NCBI GenBank assembly: GCA_002366835.1
Contig: DFBZ01000098.1
Location: 1-6,453 of the forward strand
Reading direction: 5' to 3'
Source of the DNA: Gammaproteobacteria bacterium UBA3067
GTDB lineage: Bacteria > Pseudomonadota > Gammaproteobacteria > Pseudomonadales > UBA3067
DNA: 6,453 bases
The first letter of the stretch is position 1; every line of letters starts with the position of its first letter. A program made the position numbers and the translations under genes. The notes under the pieces are model-generated. The model made no database searches. It saw only the letters and a program-made list of their open reading frames with translations, and was not told the DNA's origin. This document shows, one piece after another, positions 1-6,181 of this stretch.

Positions 1-838
1 ATTCCATGGGTAAGAAATGTGATGCCTCTTTCATTACGCGGTAGGTGTTGTGTGGGTGAAGGGTCTTCATCTTATTTAGTGAACTCATCATGCAGGTGGA
101 ACCTTTTCCCCCCTTCAGAAGCGTGACGGGGCATTTCAGATTTTTGATGGCTTGCCAGGGTCGGTGGCTGGTGACAGCAAACGTTTTGGCTTCCCACTCC
201 GGTTTGCAGCTGAGCTCTATGCCTTCTTTCGTTTTCTGAGTGCCACCCTCCACATAATTTTTGATCCACTCTTCAGGCCACGACTTAAACGCCCCGCGTC
301 CCCTATAACGCTCTATGGCGGCGGCCTTAGATGCGAACTCGGCCGTGCGATTTTTGGCACCTTCAGCAATGGGAAGTTTATGGCCAAGTTTTAAGGCTTT
401 TGCCGCTGTGATAAACACGTCAGCAGCGGGTGGCAGAATAACTGGTTCAAGTAATATAAGCCCTTTCACTCGCTCAGGTCTTGCCGCTGCTGCCGCAATG
501 CTGATGGCGGCGCCAATGGAGTGCCCCGCGAGGAAAATAGGCTCTGGGAGTGTGTCGATAAAGGCGATTAAATCTTTTTCATAGGTGTGCCAAGAGCGGA
601 GCTTTGTGGGGTTCGCGGGTGCGCTGGACTGTCCATGGCCACGCATATCCATGGCATAAAGCGTAATATTTTTATTTATTTGTTCAAATAAGGGAGTGTA
701 TGTTTGGGCATTAAAGCCAGTTGCGTGGGCAAGGTGGAGTTTAGGCCCATGTTGCCCGGAATCTTTTTGCAAATAAGAAATGCCATTAATGCGGGCTTGT
801 GAATCAGCGTGGATCGTATGGCGTGTAAGTGTCTGCAT
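1..838 (-). CDS. Alpha/beta hydrolase, partial (C-terminus beyond left edge)
   Basis: Reading down from the ATG at 836-838, the frame is open to base 1, giving 279 complete codons and no stop, so the C-terminus lies outside the window. The order of motifs is that of an alpha/beta-hydrolase: an oxyanion-hole segment HATGF at residues 38-42, the DMRGHGQS loop at 64-71, the nucleophile elbow GHSIG at 105-109 with Ser107, and a late ASHF with His274 as the likely catalytic histidine. Residues 135-230 are the variable cap. The usual acid after the strand CPVTLLKGG (236-244) is not an Asp or Glu. Glu131 in LLEP, after the preceding strand, may serve instead, as in LinB-type dehalogenases (inference). 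An AGAGGA lies about 13 bases upstream, somewhat far, but no other early ATG is in frame. The substrate is unknown; an esterase, lipase or related hydrolase fits. It is divergent from the methyltransferase. Confidence 0.87.
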   Translation of the reverse strand, partial: MQTLTRHTIHADSQARINGISYLQKDSGQHGPKLHLAHATGFNAQTYTPLFEQINKNITLYAMDMRGHGQSSAPANPTKLRSWHTYEKDLIAFIDTLPEPIFLAGHSIGAAISIAAAAARPERVKGLILLEPVILPPAADVFITAAKALKLGHKLPIAEGAKNRTAEFASKAAAIERYRGRGAFKSWPEEWIKNYVEGGTQKTKEGIELSCKPEWEAKTFAVTSHRPWQAIKNLKCPVTLLKGGKGSTCMMSSLNKMKTLHPHNTYRVMKEASHFLPME

Positions 839-1002
839 GTTTTTCGGGTGTTCCTCTGATTGACCGAGCTTATGTTATCATGCGGCCCGAATTTTGAGTG
901 AGGTTGGTCGAAGTTATTCGGTCGGTATGGGATCACTGAGAAAATAATGCCAGTAAAATAGGCTGGTTTACGATGCCGGAAATAACCAGGAAGGGGGTCT
1001 CC
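839..1002. promoter_or_regulatory. Divergent intergenic region
   Basis: This gap must hold the promoters of the hydrolase (leftward) and the methyltransferase (rightward). I found no sigma-70 pair with good hexamers and spacing on either strand. Weak symmetries are present (CCAG 951-954 with CTGG 963-966; CGAA-GTTA-TTCG near 909-920), too short to call operators. CAGTAAA (952-958) recalls the GCAGTAA motif repeated before the dehydrogenase operon, which may be chance. Confidence 0.3.
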
Positions 1003-1872
1003 ATGGGTAGCCAATTAGATGCAAAATATTATGAGGATATCGTCAATTATTACGATTCCTGTGAAATTGATTACAAGATGTTATGGCGTCTTGATCGCTG
1101 TAAAGCAATGCATTACGGGTATTGGGATGAAACCACCGAAGGCGTTTCCGATGCTCTGATTCGGGAGAATCAGGTTCTGGCTGAGCGAGCGGAAATTAAA
1201 AAAGAGCACCGTGTATTGGATGCAGGTTGTGGCGTTGGTGGAAGTTCTATCTGGATGGGCCAAAACATAGGTTGTGAAACCCTGGGGATTACACTCAGCG
1301 CGGAACAAGTCATTGCGTGTAAAAAGAATGCTGAAGAGGCTGGCACGTCTGCTCTCAATGCCTTTGAGGTCAGAGATTACACCGATACAGGCCTAGAGGA
1401 TGACGTATTTGATGTGGTCTGGGCAATAGAAAGTGTTTGCCATGCCCCCAATAAGGAAGACTTTGTTAAAGAAGCGTTCCGTATTTTAAAACCCGGAGGC
1501 AAGCTGATTATTGCTGATTTCTGGGCGTCTCATCATGAGTATCGTGGTGAAGATCAGAAGATTATGAATGAGTGGTTATGGGGCTGGAGCGTTAACGAGC
1601 TTGAGCAGGTTGATAACTTTCGCGCTTATCTAAAGACGAATGGCTTTAACGAACTTGATTATGAAAACGCCACTGAGCACGTAAGGCCCTCTGCTGAGCG
1701 TTTGCACAAATATGCAAAATGGACGATTCTGGGTGCCAAGGTACTTGAGGTCCTGCGTCTTCGCAATAAGGCGCAACATGGAAACGTTATTGCTGTGCAT
1801 CGTGCAAAAATCGCCCTAGATCGAGGCCTGTGGAGCTATGGAATTATCTGTGCCCAGAAGCCTGATGCGTAG
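1003..1872 (+). CDS. SAM-dependent methyltransferase (tocopherol/sterol methyltransferase-like)
   Basis: Cytoplasmic class I methyltransferase that would move a methyl group from S-adenosylmethionine to an unidentified small or lipid-like acceptor. With the start at 1003 it has 289 residues. The N-terminal part has YYDSCEIDY (16-24) and HYGYWD (37-42), an arrangement typical of gamma-tocopherol, sterol and natural-product methyltransferases. SAM motif I is VLDAGCGVGGSS (71-82), an acidic/aromatic segment FDVVWAIES lies at 136-144, and LKPGGKLIIADF (162-173) is the post-core motif. The C-terminal GLWSYGIICAQKP (275-287) also resembles the end of that family. I chose 1003 because AGGAAGGGGG at 988-997 sits five bases before it. 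An in-frame ATG at 973 would add ten residues but has a much poorer site. No convincing terminator follows. The specific acceptor cannot be read from the sequence. Confidence 0.9.
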   Translation: MGSQLDAKYYEDIVNYYDSCEIDYKMLWRLDRCKAMHYGYWDETTEGVSDALIRENQVLAERAEIKKEHRVLDAGCGVGGSSIWMGQNIGCETLGITLSAEQVIACKKNAEEAGTSALNAFEVRDYTDTGLEDDVFDVVWAIESVCHAPNKEDFVKEAFRILKPGGKLIIADFWASHHEYRGEDQKIMNEWLWGWSVNELEQVDNFRAYLKTNGFNELDYENATEHVRPSAERLHKYAKWTILGAKVLEVLRLRNKAQHGNVIAVHRAKIALDRGLWSYGIICAQKPDA

Positions 1873-1907
1873 TAGCTAAGCTATTATTATACCGTTGTTT
1901 TTTTGCA

Positions 1908-1923
1908 CCAAACTTTCGTTTGG
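1908..1923. promoter_or_regulatory. Putative PsrA-like operator
   Basis: Perfect palindrome CCAAAC-TTTC-GTTTGG. Its inner part, CAAAC-N4-GTTTG, matches the pattern described for PsrA, the TetR-family regulator of fatty-acid genes in Pseudomonas ((C/G)AAAC-N2-4-GTTT(G/C)). It lies 278 bases before the acyl-CoA dehydrogenase large-subunit start and 36 bases after the methyltransferase stop. That it regulates the dehydrogenase operon is inferred from the motif and the location. No regulator gene is in the window. A 16-base palindrome can arise by chance. Confidence 0.4.
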
Positions 1924-1937
1924 CGTGGCAGTATGGG

Positions 1938-1958
1938 GCAGTAATTGACGCTTACTGC
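1938..1958. promoter_or_regulatory. 21-base palindrome GCAGTAA-N7-TTACTGC, possible operator
   Basis: Perfect seven-base inverted repeat with a seven-base spacer (TTGACGC). The spacer contains TTGACG (1945-1950), a good match to a sigma-70 minus-35 hexamer, and 17 bases further lies TTTAAA (1968-1973), a poor minus-10. An extra half-site GGCAGTA lies ten bases earlier (1927-1933), which is about one helical turn. A protein bound here would cover the proposed minus-35. The symmetry is seen directly; the operator and promoter roles are inference. Confidence 0.35.
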
Positions 1959-1990
1959 TTGTAATATTTTAAACAAGTGTTTTAATAGGC

Positions 1991-2080
1991 GGCGCTTTAC
2001 TGTTGGTTTGCGCCAAGTAGCGCCTCTGAGACGGCTTCCAGACTCCACGGGTCTGGTGGCGCAGCAGTAAAGTTTTTACC
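1991..2080 (+). other. Candidate structured leader element before the acyl-CoA dehydrogenase operon
   Basis: Several complementary segments nest without conflict: CTTTACTG (1995-2002) with CAGTAAAG (2065-2072), TTGG (2003-2006) with CCAA (2013-2016), GCGCC (2020-2024) with GGCGC (2058-2062), and CCAGAC (2038-2043) with GTCTGG (2051-2056). Together they could form a closed stem with two inner arms. Five Ts (2073-2077) follow the closing stem directly. A competing hairpin GGCGCT (1991-1996) with AGCGCC (2019-2024) shares bases with it, so two alternative folds are possible. It could be a terminator for the methyltransferase, an attenuator of the next operon, or chance. I recognise no known riboswitch class. 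Nothing gene-like was found in the rest of the 1873-2200 gap. Confidence 0.3.
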
Positions 2081-2200
2081 TTGTTGTTTTGTAAATTTCA
2101 AAAGCCTGCTAGTGCAGTCGGAGCAAAGAGATGAAGGATAAGAGATTTTTCTTTGTTTCTTGTGTGGATTCACTAAAAAAATGCTAAGAAGGAAGATCCT

Positions 2201-3379
2201 ATGAATATAGACTATAGCCCAGAGGAACTTGAGTTCCAGCAAGAAGTAAGAGCCTGGTTTAAAGAAAACTTGCCAGAAGACCTTAAACAGAAAAACATGC
2301 GTGGCGAAATGCTTACGCGTGAAGAAATTATCTCCTGGCAGAAGCTGTTGGGTTCTGCTGGCTACTTGGTTGTAAGTTGGCCCCCAGAGCACGGCGGCCC
2401 AGACTGGAATGCAACCCAGCGTTATATTTTTGATGCTGAGCGTGCTGCTGCAGGCGCACCGGTAGGATTCTCCATGGGAATCATTATGCTTGGGCCCGTA
2501 CTGATGGCTTTTGGTAGCCCTGAGCAAAAAGAAAAGTACCTGCCAAAAATCGAAAGCGCTGAAGATTGGTGGTGTCAGGGTTATTCTGAGCCAGGTGCTG
2601 GTTCTGACCTTGCAAGCCTTAAAACCCAAGCGGTTTTAGATGGCGATGATTACGTCATTAACGGTACTAAAATCTGGACTACCTACGGGCATTATGCGAA
2701 CCGTTGCTTCTGTCTGGTTCGTACTGATAACGAGTGTAAGCCTCAGGCTGGTATTTCATTCATCCTGATTGACGACATGAGCGCGCCTGGCATTGAAATT
2801 CAGCCTATCGTGAGTATTGATGGTGAGCACCATCTTAACCAGGTGTTCTTTGATAACGTTCGCGTTCCCAAGGAAAACCTAGTGGGCCAAGAAGGGCAAG
2901 GCTGGACCATTGCCAAGTACCTCTTAACTCACGAGCGTACAACGATTGCAGGTGTGGCAGATTCTAAGCTCAACCTTGCTAACATCAAGCGCATTGCCGC
3001 TGAAAACGAAGTAGATGGCAAGGCTTTGATTGATGACGAGCAAACACGTTTAGATATTGCTCAGGCTGAAATCAATCTTATGCAGCTTGAGTTTACTAAC
3101 TTCCGTACCTTGGCTGATACGGCTGCAGGTCGAGCACCTGGCCCAGAGTCATCACTGCTCAAGATTAAGGGCACCGATACTCAGCAAGAGCTTTCTGAAT
3201 TGAAAGTGAAGATGGCGGGTTACTACGCGTTTCCATGGCACACAGAGGGTTTTGTTGGGCCAGAAGATTTTGCCTATGCAACTCAAACCTATAACTTCTT
3301 ACGCGCCAGTACCATTTATGGTGGTAGTACTGAAGTTCAGAAAAACGTTGTAGCTAAAATGTTATTAGGCTTGAGATAA
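2201..3379 (+). CDS. Acyl-CoA dehydrogenase, large subunit (PimC-like)
   Basis: FAD-dependent enzyme subunit that would introduce a C2-C3 double bond into an acyl-CoA and pass electrons to ETF. At 392 residues its length is normal for the family. The N-terminal helical domain covers about 1-120. The FAD/substrate signature GYSEPGAGSDLASL is at 127-140, the middle beta domain is about 125-230, and the C-terminal helical domain ends with IYGGSTEVQ (372-380). At the position where medium-chain dehydrogenases carry the catalytic Glu of IYEGT, this protein has Gly374. Glu245 in LLTHER aligns with the helix-G base of isovaleryl-CoA dehydrogenase and of steroid-type paired enzymes, so it is the likely base (inference from family knowledge). 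Sequence character is closest to pimeloyl-CoA dehydrogenase large subunits; the true substrate may be a dicarboxylyl, branched or steroid-side-chain CoA. AAGGA at 2189-2193 supports the start. Confidence 0.93.
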   Translation: MNIDYSPEELEFQQEVRAWFKENLPEDLKQKNMRGEMLTREEIISWQKLLGSAGYLVVSWPPEHGGPDWNATQRYIFDAERAAAGAPVGFSMGIIMLGPVLMAFGSPEQKEKYLPKIESAEDWWCQGYSEPGAGSDLASLKTQAVLDGDDYVINGTKIWTTYGHYANRCFCLVRTDNECKPQAGISFILIDDMSAPGIEIQPIVSIDGEHHLNQVFFDNVRVPKENLVGQEGQGWTIAKYLLTHERTTIAGVADSKLNLANIKRIAAENEVDGKALIDDEQTRLDIAQAEINLMQLEFTNFRTLADTAAGRAPGPESSLLKIKGTDTQQELSELKVKMAGYYAFPWHTEGFVGPEDFAYATQTYNFLRASTIYGGSTEVQKNVVAKMLLGLR

Positions 3380-3395
3380 GCGAGGGGAGATTATT

Positions 3396-4520
3396 ATGGA
3401 TTTTTCATATTCAGATGAGCAAAAACTTATAAAAGAACAGGTTGAGAAGTTTGTTCAAAACGACTATAGCTTTGAAACACGTAATAAAATCCTAGAAATG
3501 GATGAGGGTTTTGATCGCAGCGTATGGCAGCAGTTTGCTGAGCTTGGTTGGTTAGGTGTACCATTTTCCGAAGAAGACGGCGGTTTCGGCGGTGGTGCCA
3601 TTGAAACTTCACTTGTTATGGAAGCGTTTGGTAACGGCATGGTGCTAGAACCTTACTTGAGCACTATCGTGCTTTCAGGTAACGCTCTAGCATTCGCTGG
3701 TAGCTCTGAGCAAAAGGCAGAGCTTCTTGCGGGTATCATCGGTGGTGAGTTGCTGATGTCAGTGGCTTATGCCGAAGCTAAATCAGGTTACAACCTTGCT
3801 AATGTTGGCACTTCTGCAACAAAAGCGGGCGATGCTTACACTGTCTCTGGTGAAAAAGTGGTTGTTCTTGGTGGTGCGTCAGCAGATAAGTTGATTGTTT
3901 CTGCCCGTACTTCCGGCGGCAACTCTGATGAAGACGGCATCTCCCTGTTTGTTGTTGATGCGAAAGCGGCTGGTGTTGAAGTGCGTGGTTATAAAACTAT
4001 GGATGGCGGCCGAGCTGCTAACATCAGTTTTAATGATGCGCCTGCAGAATTGCTTGGCGAAGAAGGAAAAGGCTTTGCTGTTCTTGATCGTGTTATTGAC
4101 TATGGAATAGTCGCTGCTAGCGCTCAGGCGCTGGGTGAGATGAACTCTTCTTTCCAGAAAACGCTTGCATACATGAAAACACGCGAGCAATTCGGTAAAG
4201 CAATTGGTTCTTTTCAAGTTATTCAACACCGTATGGTAGATATGTTTACCCATGTTGAAAGCTCTCGCTCTATGCTGATAATGTCATCTATGAAGGTAGC
4301 ATCTAGCGATGCTGTCGAGCGTAAGAAAGCGGTTTCCGGTGCGAAAGTTTATATCGGGGATGCAGCGCGAGCAGTTGCTCAGGATGCAGTACAGCTTCAT
4401 GGCGGTATCGGCATGACAGAAGAGCTGGATATCGGTCATTATTTCCGACGATTGACACTTTTCTGCGGCATCTTTGGCAGCAAGGGTTATCACTTAAGAC
4501 GTTTTGCTGACCAAGGCTAG
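3396..4520 (+). CDS. Acyl-CoA dehydrogenase, small subunit (PimD-like)
   Basis: Partner subunit of the preceding dehydrogenase, starting 16 bases after its stop with a strong GAGGGGAGA ribosome site, so the two are cotranscribed. At 374 residues it has a full acyl-CoA dehydrogenase fold: GVPFSEEDGGFGGG (54-67), the FAD-contacting segment TREQFGKAIGSFQVIQHR (262-279) and QLHGGIGMTEE (333-343). The loop that should read like SEPGAGSD is degenerate (AYAEAKSGYN, 124-133), and the helix-G region DRVIDYGIVAAS (231-242) has no Glu at the base position. This subunit therefore probably lacks its own catalytic base and supplies FAD contacts, as in known alpha2-beta2 paired dehydrogenases. It resembles pimeloyl-CoA dehydrogenase small subunits. 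The heteromer is inferred from pairing and family; it is not visible directly. Confidence 0.92.
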   Translation: MDFSYSDEQKLIKEQVEKFVQNDYSFETRNKILEMDEGFDRSVWQQFAELGWLGVPFSEEDGGFGGGAIETSLVMEAFGNGMVLEPYLSTIVLSGNALAFAGSSEQKAELLAGIIGGELLMSVAYAEAKSGYNLANVGTSATKAGDAYTVSGEKVVVLGGASADKLIVSARTSGGNSDEDGISLFVVDAKAAGVEVRGYKTMDGGRAANISFNDAPAELLGEEGKGFAVLDRVIDYGIVAASAQALGEMNSSFQKTLAYMKTREQFGKAIGSFQVIQHRMVDMFTHVESSRSMLIMSSMKVASSDAVERKKAVSGAKVYIGDAARAVAQDAVQLHGGIGMTEELDIGHYFRRLTLFCGIFGSKGYHLRRFADQG

Positions 4521-4551
4521 TTAGCCATGTGTTAGTAAGTGTGCCTTAAAT

Positions 4552-4590
4552 AAAAAAAGCCCGGTTAGTGTGAATTAACCGGGCTTTTTT
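4552..4590. terminator. Bidirectional Rho-independent terminator
   Basis: A perfect stem pairs AGCCCGGTTA (4558-4567) with TAACCGGGCT (4576-4585), with an eight-base loop. It is flanked by an A-run on the left (4552-4558) and a T-run on the right (4585-4590), so it can work in both directions. It closes the acyl-CoA dehydrogenase operon from the left and the short-chain dehydrogenase fragment from the right. Confidence 0.93.
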
Positions 4591-4638
4591 GTTTCCAAGT
4601 CAGTGCTGTTAAGTTGTTGGCTGGTTTTCAGTGAAGGC

Positions 4639-4836
4639 TTAAGAGAGCTTGTGGCTTTCGTTAATGATTTTGACCTTGATGTCATATTGTTCCCTCAGTT
4701 GTTGTGCAAGCTCTTCTAACTGCGGTTTTCTTCTGGCTGTAACGACAAGGTTCCACCCCTCTTGTGCGAATTTTATTGCGAAGGCTTTGCCGATTCCCGC
4801 AGAGGCGCCGGTGATGAGAGCGGTTTTATTTAACAT
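4639..4836 (-). pseudogene. Truncated short-chain dehydrogenase/reductase (N-terminal fragment)
   Basis: A 65-residue reading frame with a normal start of a classical SDR: TALITGASAGIG (5-16), carrying the TGxxxGxG nucleotide-binding motif, then a helix, the strand LVVTARR (30-36) and a second helix up to KVKII. Classical SDRs have about 250 residues with an NNAG motif and a YxxxK active site, all missing here. The frame leaves the SDR pattern after KVKII and stops seven residues later. Only about 120 bases separate the stop from the dehydrogenase operon and they are mostly terminator, so the rest of the gene is not nearby in another frame. A weak GGAAAA lies before the ATG. It is most likely a deletion remnant. 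A short expressed nucleotide-binding protein is possible but unsupported. Confidence 0.75.
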
Positions 4837-4983
4837 GGGATTTTCCAGTGAGAGGGGAAAGGTATCAGGGTTCTACAGTGTGGACAGGGGCTAAGGCACC
4901 CGTGCGCTGCTTGGTTAAGGCTAGGTTTAAAGATTTTACTCTGGTAAGGTAAGTTTTGAATAATAATACCAAAAGGCGTCAGG

Positions 4984-5682
4984 ATGGAAGACCAGAATAA
5001 AGGCTCTAGTGTAGAAGAAAATATAGATGAAAGTTTCGAGCAATACCTTAAGCCCACTGCTTATATAGATTGCGATCACCCCGATATTCAGGCATTTTCC
5101 AAAGAGACTGCTGCAGGCGGTGGAACAGATCGGGAAAAGGCGGTAAAGCTTTATTATGCAGCGCGAGACGCTGTTCGTTACGACCCTTATGCCTTTGGTT
5201 TTAGCGGTGAGACGTTTAAAGCAAGTAATGTGCTTGCTGAGCGAAAGGCATTTTGTGTGCCCAAGGCGATTCTTCTTGCAGCTTTGTGTCGCGCTCAGGG
5301 TATCCCAGCGCGACTGGGTTTTGCTGATGTGAAGAATCATCTGGCATCGGATGGCTTAATTAAAATGATGCGTACGGATGTGTTTGCTTTTCACGGTTAC
5401 ACGGATATTTATCTAGAGGGGAAGTGGGTCAAAGCGACGCCCGCGTTTAATCGAGAAATGTGTGAGAAATTTAACGTGTTGCCGCTTGAATTTGATGGGC
5501 TGGAAGATTCTGTATTCCATCCTTTCGATGGAGAGGGGCAGCAGCATATGGAGTACTTGAAAGAGTACGGCCATTTTGCAGATTTTCCACCGGAAGAATT
5601 GGTTGCAGCGTATCTAGAGTGCTACCCTCACTTTTTTGACGGCGCAGGGGCTGGCGCAATGCTTTCAAAAATCAGGCTGTAG
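4984..5682 (+). CDS. Transglutaminase-like (cysteine protease fold) protein
   Basis: 232 residues, no signal peptide or membrane segment, so probably cytoplasmic. The core has the transglutaminase-like pattern: a helix with RKAFCVPKAILLAALCRAQG (87-106) carrying the probable nucleophile Cys91, then IPARLGFADVKNH (107-119), and FHGYTDIYLEGKWVKATPAF (136-155) with His137 as the probable second residue. In typical members the segment after the Trp reads like VDPT and supplies an Asp; here it reads KATPAFN, so Thr152 stands at that place and Asn156 is the nearest polar candidate. Activity is thus uncertain; peptidase, amidase or a non-catalytic role are all possible. AAAAGG ends seven bases before the ATG, and the AGG touching the ATG is too close to act as the site. 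It is convergent with the next gene, with a 12-base gap and no clear terminator. Confidence 0.85.
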   Translation: MEDQNKGSSVEENIDESFEQYLKPTAYIDCDHPDIQAFSKETAAGGGTDREKAVKLYYAARDAVRYDPYAFGFSGETFKASNVLAERKAFCVPKAILLAALCRAQGIPARLGFADVKNHLASDGLIKMMRTDVFAFHGYTDIYLEGKWVKATPAFNREMCEKFNVLPLEFDGLEDSVFHPFDGEGQQHMEYLKEYGHFADFPPEELVAAYLECYPHFFDGAGAGAMLSKIRL

Positions 5683-5694
5683 CCGGTGCAGAGC

Positions 5695-5979
5695 TTACGA
5701 CTCAGGTGCGAGTAGTTTTGTATAGGCAGCTGATTTTTTGTGTTTTTTGACGATGTCGTAGAGGCTTTCGCCCGTTTTGTTTAGGGCGCTAGTTGAGCGG
5801 CCTTCCCCTTTAAATAATGAGATAAAGGTAGCGAAGTTTTCCTCGTTTAGCCCGCGATAGGCCTTAAGAAGAATATGGAAGTCTTCTGAGCTGCCATCTG
5901 CGGGGCGCTTGTTGAGGAAGCACCGGATTCCATCCTCATTCAGCTGCTCGTCAACGATCTTGATCTTATCTTTTTTCAT
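5695..5979 (-). CDS. PA4642-like small conserved protein
   Basis: 94-residue charged, soluble protein beginning MKKDKIKIVDEQLNEDGIRCFL. The overall plan (a Lys-rich start, a short helix near 11-22, KAYRGLNEENFATFISLF at 39-56, and a C-terminal segment with TGESLYDIVKKH at 69-80) matches my recollection of the PA4642 family of gammaproteobacterial proteins of unknown function. The last part vaguely resembles an ankyrin-type helix pair, but one unit is too little to claim a domain. No enzyme motif, signal or membrane segment is visible. A weak AGGCGG precedes the ATG. The minus-strand hexamer TATGAT (6027-6032) could be a minus-10, but no good minus-35 goes with it. I have no basis for assigning a function. 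Confidence 0.72.
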   Translation of the reverse strand: MKKDKIKIVDEQLNEDGIRCFLNKRPADGSSEDFHILLKAYRGLNEENFATFISLFKGEGRSTSALNKTGESLYDIVKKHKKSAAYTKLLAPES

Positions 5980-6105
5980 TACCGCCTACTTTATTGCTGT
6001 TGATAGTGCGTCGTGCGGCTGATTCTATCATAGGCTGAAAACCCGATTTATAACCGTTTTTCCTTAGCTTATAGCTGCTTTAGTTTGCTCCCCCTGTGGA
6101 CGCAA

Positions 6106-6181
6106 GTGTTACCGTGTTACCGCTCTACCCGGTGTCCGGTAACACGGGGATTGCAGTAGAGGTAACGAATTAAGGGGTAAC
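6106..6181. repeat. Cluster of GTTACC/GGTAAC repeats with inverted repeat
   Basis: GTGTTACC occurs twice in tandem (6106-6121). The hexamer GTTACC (6108-6113, 6116-6121) is followed by three copies of its inverse GGTAAC (6138-6143, 6161-6166, 6176-6181). CCGTGTTACCG (6112-6122) forms a perfect 11-base inverted repeat with CGGTAACACGG (6137-6147), loop 14 bases. CTCTAC (6123-6128) can instead pair with GTAGAG (6156-6161), extending into GTTAC with GTAAC. No T-run follows on either strand, so it is not an ordinary terminator. The role is unknown; an operator array, a dispersed intergenic repeat or a folded RNA are options. Confidence 0.6.

Noticed and set aside
973..1002. Ten-residue N-terminal extension of the methyltransferase
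   Set aside because: The ATG at 973 lacks a good ribosome site, while AGGAAGGGGG at 988-997 is ideally placed for the ATG at 1003.
676..1014. 112-codon minus-strand frame
   Set aside because: It overlaps the hydrolase gene in another frame on the same strand and crosses the divergent intergenic gap, with no family features.
1873..1904. Possible terminator for the methyltransferase (AGTAGC-TAA-GCTATT then seven Ts)
   Set aside because: The stem is six pairs with a G-T wobble and the T-run starts about 12 bases later, so it does not have terminator geometry.
2181..2204. Seven-codon frame (MLRRKIL) whose stop overlaps the dehydrogenase ATG
   Set aside because: There is no ribosome site before it, and the frame simply spans the Shine-Dalgarno of the real gene. 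Translational coupling cannot be argued from so little.
1997..2629. 210-codon open frame on the minus strand
   Set aside because: It lies opposite the well-supported dehydrogenase large subunit and its leader, has no recognisable motif, and has the Phe/Leu-rich composition of an antisense shadow.
6106..6181. Integron attC site
   Set aside because: The inverted repeats have no RYYYAAC/GTTRRRY core-site pair in the right arrangement, and no integrase or cassette-like genes are nearby.
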